Assembly: GCF_009857595.1 (NCBI RefSeq)
Contig: NZ_WWCU01000005.1
Span: 124,001-188,000 of the forward strand
Direction: 5' to 3'
Length of the DNA: 64,000 bases
From: Pseudoduganella aquatica
GTDB lineage: Bacteria; Pseudomonadota; Gammaproteobacteria; Burkholderiales; Burkholderiaceae_D
This document shows positions 9,592 through 17,219 of this stretch, piece by piece. The translations under genes were made by a program, and so were the position numbers. Within the stretch, counting starts at the first letter, position 1. Each line of letters begins with the position of its first letter. The notes below the pieces were generated by a model that was given only the letters and a program-made list of their open reading frames with translations, searched no databases and was not told the DNA's origin.

Positions 9592-9975
9592 TTACTTCTT
9601 ACCAGCCTTGGCGCGCTTGGTACCGTACTTCGAGCGAGCTTGCTTACGGTCTTTAACGCCCTGGGTATCCAGTGCACCGCGAACCATGTGGTAACGCACA
9701 CCCGGCAAGTCTTTTACACGACCGCCGCGCAGCAGAACAACGCTGTGCTCTTGCAGGTTGTGGCCTTCACCGCCGATGTACGAAATCACTTCGAAACCGT
9801 TGGTCAGACGCACTTTGGCAACTTTACGCAGTGCCGAGTTAGGCTTCTTAGGAGTGGTGGTGTACACACGGGTGCAAACGCCACGTTTTTGCGGGCTGTT
9901 TTCCAGCGCCGGCGATTTGCTCTTCACGCGCAGCGAAACGCGTGGGTTGCGAATCAATTGATTGATGGTTGGCAT
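9592..9975 (-). CDS. rpsL: 30S ribosomal protein S12
   Basis: 127 aa, starting [12 protein letters not shown]. The ATG at 9975 is fixed by family alignment; upstream in-frame codons to 10086 encode no S12-like sequence. Lys43 ([13 protein letters not shown]) and Lys88 (GGRVKDLPG), the positions altered in streptomycin-resistant mutants, are both wild type. S12 controls decoding fidelity. First gene of the str cluster, transcribed from the promoter at 10146-10174 with a leader of about 160 nt. Confidence 0.97.
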   Translation of the reverse strand: MPTINQLIRNPRVSLRVKSKSPALENSPQKRGVCTRVYTTTPKKPNSALRKVAKVRLTNGFEVISYIGGEGHNLQEHSVVLLRGGRVKDLPGVRYHMVRGALDTQGVKDRKQARSKYGTKRAKAGKK

Positions 9976-10145
9976 CGTTGTTAATCCAACAAAATTACTA
10001 CCGTTGACAACCCGGACAAGCGCCCGGGGGCTAAAACCTAGTCCCGACTCACTACTAGATGCGGCATCGAAGGCGCGAGCAGCCACTCACCAGGAGCGGC
10101 CTGCAAAAAGCGTATACGATGCGCAGAATAAATCGAGAACTCGCG

Positions 10146-10174
10146 AGTATAGACTGGTAAACAAGTCGAGTCAA
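10146..10174 (-). promoter_or_regulatory. Sigma-70 promoter of the str cluster
   Basis: On the minus strand TTGACT (10169-10174) and TATACT (10146-10151) are separated by exactly 17 bp, a near-consensus promoter. The discriminator is GC-rich (CGCGAG), as expected for stringently controlled ribosomal promoters. The predicted start near 10139 leaves a leader of about 160 nt before rpsL. Confidence 0.82.
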
Positions 10175-10254
10175 ACCCTTTCGCCGCCGGAAGGCCCGCC
10201 GCTGCGGCATTTCGGCAGCATACCTGCCATATGGAAACTGTTACCATTTCCGCC

Positions 10255-11211
10255 ATGTCGAACCAGAATATCTTCATCAGCCTGGCGTCCTACCTGGACC
10301 CGATGCTGTTCTTCACGCTCAATGAAGCGGTGGCCAAGGCCGCCCGCCCGGAGCGCCTGCGCATCGCCGTGGTGGACCAGCATTACGCCAGCCAGCGCGC
10401 CGCCATCGCCGCGCTGCCCTTCGCCGGGCTGATACGCTATGTGCACGTGCAGGTGCAGGACACGCTGGGCGTGAGCTGGGCGCGCAACCAGGCCTTCTCG
10501 CTGTACGACGGCGAGCAGTACCTGCTGCAGATCGACTCCCACACCTGCTTCGAGCCCGGCTGGGACGAATCGCTGCGGCGCCAGCACGCGCAGCTGCGCG
10601 AGCTGTCGGCCAAGCCGGTGCTGAGCACCTATCCCTACCGCTTCGACATGGTGGACGGCCAGCCGCAGTACGCCGCGCCCGAGGGCAAGACCGTGCTGGT
10701 GCTGCGGCCGCATCCGGACACGCCGCTGGCGCCCGGCGGCGACGTGGTGCTGCGCTTTATCGCCAAGCACCTGTTCACCGACCGCCCGGTGCCGGCCTGC
10801 CACATCGCCGGCGGCTTCGTGTTCTGCGAAGGCAGCTTTATCGACGAAGTGCCTTACGACCCCTTCCTGTACTTCCACGGCGAGGAGCAGAGCCTGGCGG
10901 TGCGCGCCTGGACCCGGGGCTGGGACATCTACCACCCGCTGCACGTGCCGCTCTACCACTTATATAAGGCGCCCAACACGCCGCACGAAAGCCACCACTG
11001 GCACGGCGAGGTGGACCGGCTGCGCGCCTTCAGCGGGGCCTACCTGACGGCGCGCGCGGCCGAGCGCCTCAAGCGCCTGCTGTGCGGCGACGGCCTGCCG
11101 GGCGCCTACGGCCTGGGCAGCGCGCGGACCATGGAGCAATACAGCGCCTTCAGCGGCATCGACTACCGCGCCGGCGCCGTGCGCGACACCTTCAACGGCC
11201 AGCTCTGCTGA
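10255..11211 (+). CDS. GlcNAc-transferase-family glycosyltransferase (GT60-like)
   Basis: About 318 aa. It begins NQNIFISLASYLDPMLFFTL and contains WARNQAFSLYDGEQYLLQID followed by SHTCFEPGWD. This pattern, including the acidic IDSH metal/nucleotide site, is typical of the glycosyltransferase (GlcNAc) family that includes eukaryotic Skp1 GlcNAc-transferase and many bacterial proteins. A second conserved block is FVFCEGSFIDEVPYDPFLYF. No signal peptide or membrane helix, so cytoplasmic. Substrate unknown. The start is uncertain: ATG 10255 gives the family-typical N-terminus, but an in-frame ATG at 10231 has no worse ribosome site. It is divergent from the str promoter and is followed 32 bp later by a phosphoethanolamine transferase, so a surface-glycan role is plausible. 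Confidence 0.72.
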   Translation: MSNQNIFISLASYLDPMLFFTLNEAVAKAARPERLRIAVVDQHYASQRAAIAALPFAGLIRYVHVQVQDTLGVSWARNQAFSLYDGEQYLLQIDSHTCFEPGWDESLRRQHAQLRELSAKPVLSTYPYRFDMVDGQPQYAAPEGKTVLVLRPHPDTPLAPGGDVVLRFIAKHLFTDRPVPACHIAGGFVFCEGSFIDEVPYDPFLYFHGEEQSLAVRAWTRGWDIYHPLHVPLYHLYKAPNTPHESHHWHGEVDRLRAFSGAYLTARAAERLKRLLCGDGLPGAYGLGSARTMEQYSAFSGIDYRAGAVRDTFNGQLC

Positions 11212-11243
11212 AAAGCTCGCCGCGCGGGCCAAAGGGCCGGATA

Positions 11244-13232
11244 ATGGGAAACTTTTTTTTCGTGTCTGGTGTCATGCGTCATCTGTTTCGTCCCTCCGCC
11301 GTCCCCTCCGCCACGCCTCAGGCCGCCCGGCTCTTCCTGCTGCTAAGTTACCTGGCCTTGTCGGCCGTGCCCTTTGTGCCCCTGCTGCTGGGCAAGCCGG
11401 TGGAGGCGCCCTGGCAGACGCTGGGCATGGAGGTGGTGACCTGGGCCGCCGTGTGGGCCGTGTTCCAGCGCCCGGCCTGGTTCCACTGGCTGCTGCTGCC
11501 GGCCTTCCTGGCGCTGCCCACCGAGGTCTACCTGATCATTTATTACGGCCAGGGCATTTCGACGCACCACCTGGGCATCATTGCCGAAACCAGCCCCAAG
11601 GAGGCGATGGAGTTCCTGGGCCGCACCGTCTACCTGATGGCGGCGGTGCTGGCGGGCGTGATCGCCTGGTTCTTCGCCAGCTGGTACGCGGCGATCAGGA
11701 CGCAGGCACTGGCCTGGCGGGGCGCCCCGCGCTGGGTGGGACTGGCCATGGTGGCGGTGCTGGCGGCCGTGGCCGGCTACGGCTGGGAATTCGGCGTGGC
11801 GGGCCGGCCCGCCGCCAAGGCTGCACACGCGTCGGCCTCGGCGTCCGCATCGGCGTCGGCCCGCGTGCAGGCATCCGGCTTTGGCGACGGCGCCTCGGCC
11901 GAGGTGGAAGACGCGGAGGAAGAGGACGAAGCGGACAGCGCGGCGAGCAGCGGCGCCAGCCCGGCGGCCGCCCGCACCGGCTGGAAGCTGGCGCCGCTGG
12001 CATGGTGGGCCAGGGTGCCGGTCGACTTCTCGGCCTTCACCAACACCTGGCCTTTCGGCCTGATGTGGCGCGGACTGGACTTCTACCACGAGCGCCAGCA
12101 CCTGGCCGAGCTGGGCCAGCGCAGCAGCACCTTTACCTTCAAGGCGCACCAGGACGGCGGCGACGCCAGCGCCGCCCCGGCCGAGCCGCAGGTGGTGGTC
12201 ATGGTGCTGGGCGAATCGTCGCGCTACGACCGCTGGAGCCTGAATGGCTACGAGCGCGAAACCAACCCGCTGCTGGCCAAGGAGGACAAGCTGGTCACGC
12301 TGCGCGACGTCATCACGCCGGTGTCGGCCACGCGCCTGTCGGTGCCGGTCATCATCTCGCGCAAGCCCGCCACGCAAAGCCTGAAGGACGGCTTTGCCGA
12401 GAAATCCTTCATCACCGCCTACAAGGAGGCGGGCTTCAAGACCTACTGGCTGTCGAACCAGATCTCCTTCGGGCAGTACGACACGCCGGTGTCCGTGTTC
12501 GCCAAGGAAGCGGACGTGATCCAGTTCCTCAACCTGGGCGGCTTCACCAACAACTCCAATTTCGACCAGGTGCTGTTCGATCCGCTCAAGCACGCCCTGG
12601 CCGACCCGGCGCCCAAAAAGCTGATCGTGCTGCACTCGCTGGGCAGCCACTGGAACTACAGCCAGCGGCATCCCAAGGAGTTCGACAAATGGCGCCCCTC
12701 GCTGTACGGCGTGAGCAATCCCGCCTACACCGACCTCAAGCTCAAGCCGCAGCTCAACAACAGCTACGACAACTCCATCTTGTATACCGACTGGTTCCTG
12801 TCGCAAGTCATCGGCACGCTCAAGGACAAGCGCATCAACGCGTCCATGCTGTACGTGGCCGACCACGGCCAGACCCTGTACGACGGCAGCTGCCGCCTGG
12901 CCTTCCACGGCCACAATACGCAATACGAATTCCACGTCCCCGCCTTCGTCTGGTATTCCGAGCAGTACGAGGAGCGCTATCCCGGCAAGGTGCAGCAGTT
13001 GCTCAAGCACAAGAAAGCGCGGCTGGCCACGGAAAACATGTTCCACACCCTGCTCGACATGGGCGACATCCGCTACGAAGGCGAGCGCCTGGAGTGGAGT
13101 TTCCTGAGCCCGAAATTCAAGCAGCACAAGCGCTACGTCGACAGCTATGGCTGGACCAACTACGACAACGCCATCATCAAAGGCGACTGCCGCGAAGTCA
13201 TCGATAAAAGCAAACCGCTGAAACAAGAGTAG
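11244..13232 (+). CDS. Phosphoethanolamine transferase of the EptA/CptA sulfatase family
   Basis: 662 aa. The N-terminal half has about five membrane helices (first near residues 28-48). A low-complexity linker follows, with alternating Ala-Ser codons and then an acidic run (VEDAEEEDEADS). The C-terminal catalytic domain carries GESSRYDRWSLNGY with metal ligand Glu324. The presumed nucleophile Thr363 lies in SATRLSVP, 39 residues later as in MCR-1 (E246/T285). VADHGQ supplies Asp540-His541. These enzymes move phosphoethanolamine from phosphatidylethanolamine to lipid A or core sugars in the periplasm and can confer polymyxin resistance; which acceptor is used here is unknown. Start ATG 11244 follows AAAGGG. 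An acidic and Ala/Ser insert of this size between the two halves is unusual. Confidence 0.82.
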   Translation: MGNFFFVSGVMRHLFRPSAVPSATPQAARLFLLLSYLALSAVPFVPLLLGKPVEAPWQTLGMEVVTWAAVWAVFQRPAWFHWLLLPAFLALPTEVYLIIYYGQGISTHHLGIIAETSPKEAMEFLGRTVYLMAAVLAGVIAWFFASWYAAIRTQALAWRGAPRWVGLAMVAVLAAVAGYGWEFGVAGRPAAKAAHASASASASASARVQASGFGDGASAEVEDAEEEDEADSAASSGASPAAARTGWKLAPLAWWARVPVDFSAFTNTWPFGLMWRGLDFYHERQHLAELGQRSSTFTFKAHQDGGDASAAPAEPQVVVMVLGESSRYDRWSLNGYERETNPLLAKEDKLVTLRDVITPVSATRLSVPVIISRKPATQSLKDGFAEKSFITAYKEAGFKTYWLSNQISFGQYDTPVSVFAKEADVIQFLNLGGFTNNSNFDQVLFDPLKHALADPAPKKLIVLHSLGSHWNYSQRHPKEFDKWRPSLYGVSNPAYTDLKLKPQLNNSYDNSILYTDWFLSQVIGTLKDKRINASMLYVADHGQTLYDGSCRLAFHGHNTQYEFHVPAFVWYSEQYEERYPGKVQQLLKHKKARLATENMFHTLLDMGDIRYEGERLEWSFLSPKFKQHKRYVDSYGWTNYDNAIIKGDCREVIDKSKPLKQE

Positions 13233-13266
13233 TCCGCCCAACCGCCGCCCGGCAAAGGAAAACGCC

Positions 13267-14445
13267 ATGACCGCCAGCTTGCGCCTCACCTCCATCGACA
13301 TGCTGCGCGGCCTGGTCATCGTCCTGATGGCGCTCGACCACACGCGCGACTTCTTCGGCCCGGCCCTGTTCGACCCGGAAGACCTGGCCGCCACCACGCT
13401 CGCCTGGTACTGGACGCGCTGGATCACCCACCTGTGCGCCACCGTGTTCGTCTTCCTGGTCGGCGCCTCCGCCTGGCTGCGCGGCGCCAAAGCGGGCCAG
13501 GCCGGCGACGCCCGCCCCGCCCTGTCACGCTACCTCGCCACGCGCGGCTTACTGCTGCTGATGCTGGAAGCGACCTGGATCAGCTTCAGCTGGCAGTTCG
13601 GCTACAACGTCATCATCCTGCAAGTGATCTGGGCCATCGGCATGGGCATGGTGGTACTGGCGGCGCTGGTGTGGCTGCCGCGCTGGGCCATTGCGCTTAT
13701 CGCCGCGCTGCTGATCTGCTGCCACAACGCGCTGGACGGCTGGCACCCGGGCGGCCTGCTCTGGCAGGCCCTGCACGAACGCGGCTACCACCCTGTGAGC
13801 GACAGCTTCGGCATCGTCTTCGCCTACCCGCTGCTGCCCTGGCTGGGCCTGATGGCGGCAGGCTACGCCACCGGTCCGCTATTCGGCCCCGGCGTGCCCG
13901 CAGCCCGGCGCCAGCGGCAGCTATGGCTCGCAGCCGCCGCGCTGATGCTGGCCTTCGTGCTGCTGCGCTCCGTGAACCTGTACGGCGACCCCGGCCCGTG
14001 GAGCGCGCAAGGACGCGGCTGGATGTTCGACCTGATGTCCTTCGCACGCGTGCACAAATATCCGCCGTCGCTGCAGTATCTGCTGGTGACCGGCAGCATA
14101 GGCCTGGCGCTGCTGGCCATGTTCGAGCGCATATTCGACCGCGCGGACGCGCCGGCGGGCGAGCAGGTGCGGCCGCTGGCCTGGCTGCAGCTGTTCGGCC
14201 GCACGCCCATGTTCTTCTACACCGTGCACATCGCGCTGATCCACCTGCTGGGCAACCTCTACTTCCAGCTGCGCTTCGGCGGCACGCCCGACTTCCACGG
14301 CCCCACGCCCCGCATGCCCGCCGGCTACGAGCCCTCGCTGCCCGCCGTCTACCTGGCCTGGGTCTGCATGCTGCTCATCATGTACGCCCTCACCCGCCTG
14401 TGGCTGCGCTGGCGCAAGCCCGCAGCTCCGGCAAATGGAAATTAG
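13267..14445 (+). CDS. DUF1624 / heparan-alpha-glucosaminide acetyltransferase-like membrane protein
   Basis: 392 aa with about ten hydrophobic helices. The start LTSIDMLRGLVIVLMALDHTRDFF is the hallmark of DUF1624 proteins, which are related to the lysosomal acetyltransferase HGSNAT and the YeiB group. The His in MALDHTRD and a later FFYTVHIALIH correspond to conserved transmembrane histidines. A role in acyl transfer to sugars across the membrane is inferred from the family only. It follows the phosphoethanolamine transferase by 34 bp with an AAGGAAAACGCC ribosome site, suggesting co-transcription and a shared cell-envelope role. It converges with the PIN-domain gene 8 bp away. Confidence 0.8.
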   Translation: MTASLRLTSIDMLRGLVIVLMALDHTRDFFGPALFDPEDLAATTLAWYWTRWITHLCATVFVFLVGASAWLRGAKAGQAGDARPALSRYLATRGLLLLMLEATWISFSWQFGYNVIILQVIWAIGMGMVVLAALVWLPRWAIALIAALLICCHNALDGWHPGGLLWQALHERGYHPVSDSFGIVFAYPLLPWLGLMAAGYATGPLFGPGVPAARRQRQLWLAAAALMLAFVLLRSVNLYGDPGPWSAQGRGWMFDLMSFARVHKYPPSLQYLLVTGSIGLALLAMFERIFDRADAPAGEQVRPLAWLQLFGRTPMFFYTVHIALIHLLGNLYFQLRFGGTPDFHGPTPRMPAGYEPSLPAVYLAWVCMLLIMYALTRLWLRWRKPAAPANGN

Positions 14446-14453
14446 GGCACGGC

Positions 14454-15032
14454 CTAAATCAAGTTCTGCGCCTGCCGCAGCAATGCGCAAAACTGCGGCA
14501 ACCCTGATGCTTCGAGCGCGGAAATAAATTCCGCCGCGGTTCTGGGAGGCTTGCCCAGCCGTTTCCGCATTGCCTTTACAATCCCGAGCACAACGCCCGG
14601 AGCAAGGCTATGTTGCACAACCAGGAAATCATCTGGATGGAGGACTTCCACGCCATGCTGAGCGACCGCAGACTCTGGAAAATCCTTGAGATTAAACGTC
14701 ACAATCGCATCCGCATGCCCGACGATGGCGGCAGCAAGCACATGTCGATCGCCCTCGTCCGGGAGCGCCAAAGCAGGAATAAGAGGCTCGAAACCGGAAA
14801 TAGTGGCATCTTCCACAGCCTCATTCATGAGCTCTATGGTCCGGCGTAATTTGGCGTATTGCAGATCAGGACGCTTGGCCAGCAAGCTGTGCGTCCATTC
14901 TTCGTGAATGCGATCGCTCCATCTGGCGCGAAACACACCGTCAGCAGCCAGGCTTAACAGCAAATCCCTTAACGCCGCCGGGTAGAGAACGCACGCATCA
15001 AGCACCGCTGTGTAGCGATGATATCCGGCCAC
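14454..15032 (-). CDS. PIN-domain protein, probable ribonuclease toxin
   Basis: 192 aa. PIN acidic residues are visible: Asp near the N-terminus (AVLDACVLYP), Glu in RIHEEWTHSLL, and Asp in LPDEGDRHVLAAAI with TFNLKDFP. The order and spacing fit the four-acid active site. PIN proteins in such pairs are usually RNases held inactive by the upstream gene product. The start is GTG 15032, directly after the TAG stop of the preceding gene with no gap, so translation is tightly coupled. About 60 C-terminal residues beyond the PIN core are of unknown role. Confidence 0.8.
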   Translation of the reverse strand: MAGYHRYTAVLDACVLYPAALRDLLLSLAADGVFRARWSDRIHEEWTHSLLAKRPDLQYAKLRRTIELMNEAVEDATISGFEPLIPALALPDEGDRHVLAAAIVGHADAIVTFNLKDFPESAVAQHGVEVLHPDDFLVVQHSLAPGVVLGIVKAMRKRLGKPPRTAAEFISALEASGLPQFCALLRQAQNLI

Positions 15033-15506
15033 CTAATAGCCCATGTCCAGTTCCTGTGCCTGATCCGCCAAGGCCTGCAAAGCGGCCTGCGAAGCCCGAT
15101 AGCGTTCGTCCTTGTAGCGCATGGCTTCATCCAGCGTGATTCGCCGGTGGCTTCCAACCTTATGAAAGGCTATCTCTCCTCGCTCCAGCAGTTTCACCAA
15201 ATGCGGACGGGATACATTCAGGAATATGGCAGCCTCTTGCGTGGTCAAGTCGAGCTCCTTCGGCACGATAGAGACCGTTTTTCCTTGGGCCAACGCGTCC
15301 AGCATGTCCGCGAACATTCTCAGCACTTGGGGCGGCAGCCGCAAAATGGCCTGCCCATCCTGGCTTTCCGCCCTGTTGTCGATGAGCGCGATACTGACCG
15401 GGTGTGAATGGTCCAGCGAACTGGCCAAGCGTCGCTGCGCAGCTTGCACCAGTTCAATTTCTTCCCTCCCATTCAATAGGATTTTGTTGCCAGCATCCTC
15501 TGCCAT
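15033..15506 (-). CDS. Excisionase-type helix-turn-helix protein, probable antitoxin of the PIN protein
   Basis: 157 aa from ATG 15506, which has GGAG 6 nt upstream; a GTG at 15530 would add eight residues but sits on the predicted transcription start. Residues about 90-135 are an excisionase/MerR-like helix-turn-helix (LTTQEAAIFLNVSRPHLVKLL, then FHKVGSHRRI). The N-terminal half is unassigned. The gene order, antitoxin-like DNA-binding protein then PIN toxin, and the zero-gap junction suggest an autoregulated toxin-antitoxin unit. A -10-like TACAAT lies at 15538-15543. Alternative: a simple regulator of a PIN nuclease without addiction function. Confidence 0.7.
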   Translation of the reverse strand: MAEDAGNKILLNGREEIELVQAAQRRLASSLDHSHPVSIALIDNRAESQDGQAILRLPPQVLRMFADMLDALAQGKTVSIVPKELDLTTQEAAIFLNVSRPHLVKLLERGEIAFHKVGSHRRITLDEAMRYKDERYRASQAALQALADQAQELDMGY

Positions 15507-15587
15507 TTCCGACTCCACAAGAATAGACACTCAATTCATTGTAGGCGAATTAATCGTAATAATCGAAATAAGTAAAAGGGCATCGCG

Positions 15588-17153
15588 TCAAGCCGCTTGC
15601 AGGACATGGCCGCAGTCGTCGGGGTGGGCGAGGTAGTCGCTGAGCCAGGCGTGGACCTGGGCGGCTTTCGATTCGATGGCGGGGCCGAAGCCGTGCGTGA
15701 CGAGCAGGGTCAGGCCGTTGGTCTGCGCCAGCACGCCGGCGCGCACGCGCAGCTGGCCGTCTTCGGCGCCGACGCACATGGGCGCGAGGCGGTGCGCCAG
15801 CAGGGGCGCAAGCACGAGGTTGTGCGAGGAAACCACCACCGTGCCGTGCTGCGCCAGCGTGTCCAGCACGGCGGCGGCGCCGGAGACGGATTCGAGGTGG
15901 TTGGTGCCACGGAAAATTTCGTCGATGATGAAGAAGGCGCGGCCGGTGCGGGCCAGCGCCAGCAGTTCGTGCGCACGGCGCAGCTCGGCGATGTAGAGGC
16001 TTTCGCCGCCCGAGAGCGAGTCTTCGCTTTGCATGCTTGAATAGACCGGCAGCAGCGGCACGCTGGCGCTGCGCGCGTAGCAGAAGCCGAAGGCGCGCGC
16101 GGTGATCAGGTTCAGGCCCAGCGTGCGCAGCAAGGTGCTTTTGCCGATGCCGTTCTGGCCGGAGATGAAGGCGCCGCCGCCGTCGCCCGCCAGCGCGAAC
16201 GTGAGCGGCATGGCTTGCTCAAGCAGCGGGTGCACGACGCCGTCCAGCGCCAGCTCGCCGCTTGCCAATCCATCGGGGGCGGCGGCCCAGCAAACTACTG
16301 GCGCGGCGCGCAGTTCGCGGGCCAGGGCGAGGTCGGCCTCCAGGCCGGCCACCATGCGGAAGCTTTCGCGCAGGAAGTCGCGTTGGGCGAGCACCAGGTC
16401 GCGGCCGGCGAAGTAGCGTCGGATGTTGGTCAAACCTATCCATTCGCCATACTCCTTCAGGCCGGGAACAAAGCTCTCCAGCGGCGAGCGGCCCAGCTGG
16501 CGGCTGATCTTGCCCGCCTGCGCGGCGCCGGCGCTGAACGGCGCGGCGATAGCGAAGGCGTCCAGTGTGCCGAGCAGGCTATGTGCGCGCAACTGGAGCT
16601 GCATGGTCTGCACCAGCCGCTCCCATTGCTGCGATTGATCGTAAAACTTCACCTGCACGCCCATCAGCAGCGCCCACAGCCCCAGCGCCAGCAGGCTGGC
16701 GGGCCACCAGAGCAGCGTCGCGGCCGCAGTGACCAGCATGGCGGGGCCAAGAAACTTGAGCCAGCGGGTCCAGCGCGGCGCGGGGGCGGGTCCGGCGCCG
16801 AACAGCATGCCGGCGATTTCAGCTTCCGAGGAACGCAGGCCGCTGCAGGCGGCCTGCAGGGCGCTGCGGCCTGCTTCGTCCTCCGCGAGCGCACGCAAGC
16901 GGGCAACGGCGTCCACGCCGGCTACGCCGCCATGCAGGCGGCGGTGCAGCTCCTGCTGGCCGAAGATGCTGGTTTCGCGCGCCAGGCGGTCCGAATACTG
17001 GTCGAGCAGCATGTCGTCCCAGGTCTGCTGGTCCAGCAGCGCGGGCGGGGCTTCTCCGGAGGCAGACAGTGCGCGGGTGTACAGCGCCACGTCGCTGCGC
17101 GCAAAGGGATAGTCGATAAGGGGAGCGTTGAAGCCGGCCAGCAGTTTGAACAT
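15588..17153 (-). CDS. Membrane-anchored MutS-like ATPase
   Basis: 521 aa. Only the MutS core and ATPase domains are present. Walker A is GQNGIGKST (332-339), an ABC-type signature is DSLSGGES (378-385), and Walker B with the MutS signature is IIDEIFRGTN (409-418), followed by SSHN. There is no mismatch-binding domain. Residues 135-166 form one or two membrane helices, which excludes canonical mismatch repair. Function unknown; such short MutS homologues are widespread but poorly studied. Start ATG 17153 is chosen over a TTG at 17210 that lies within a hairpin. It follows the GH35-like gene by 66 bp. Confidence 0.78.
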   Translation of the reverse strand: MFKLLAGFNAPLIDYPFARSDVALYTRALSASGEAPPALLDQQTWDDMLLDQYSDRLARETSIFGQQELHRRLHGGVAGVDAVARLRALAEDEAGRSALQAACSGLRSSEAEIAGMLFGAGPAPAPRWTRWLKFLGPAMLVTAAATLLWWPASLLALGLWALLMGVQVKFYDQSQQWERLVQTMQLQLRAHSLLGTLDAFAIAAPFSAGAAQAGKISRQLGRSPLESFVPGLKEYGEWIGLTNIRRYFAGRDLVLAQRDFLRESFRMVAGLEADLALARELRAAPVVCWAAAPDGLASGELALDGVVHPLLEQAMPLTFALAGDGGGAFISGQNGIGKSTLLRTLGLNLITARAFGFCYARSASVPLLPVYSSMQSEDSLSGGESLYIAELRRAHELLALARTGRAFFIIDEIFRGTNHLESVSGAAAVLDTLAQHGTVVVSSHNLVLAPLLAHRLAPMCVGAEDGQLRVRAGVLAQTNGLTLLVTHGFGPAIESKAAQVHAWLSDYLAHPDDCGHVLQAA

Positions 17154-17169
17154 GTCCGCACGAGTCGTG

Positions 17170-17211
17170 ATTGAATTCCCGGCAAGTTGAGACGATTGCC
17201 AGGAATTCAAT
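17170..17211 (-). other. Long hairpin between the GH35-like gene and the MutS-like gene
   Basis: ATTGAATTCCCGGCAA (17170-17185) and TTGCCAGGAATTCAAT (17196-17211) pair over 15 of 16 positions around a 10-nt loop. No T-run follows on either strand, so it is not a standard terminator. It begins 9 nt after the glycosidase stop and could be an RNA-stability or processing element. Confidence 0.55.
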
Positions 17212-17219
17212 ACGCATGC

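Noticed and set aside
12210..12222. GESSR in the phosphoethanolamine transferase, at first read as loss of the catalytic threonine.
   Set aside because: The Glu of this motif is the metal ligand. The nucleophile lies about 39 residues later (MCR-1 E246/T285), and Thr363 is present at that spacing here.
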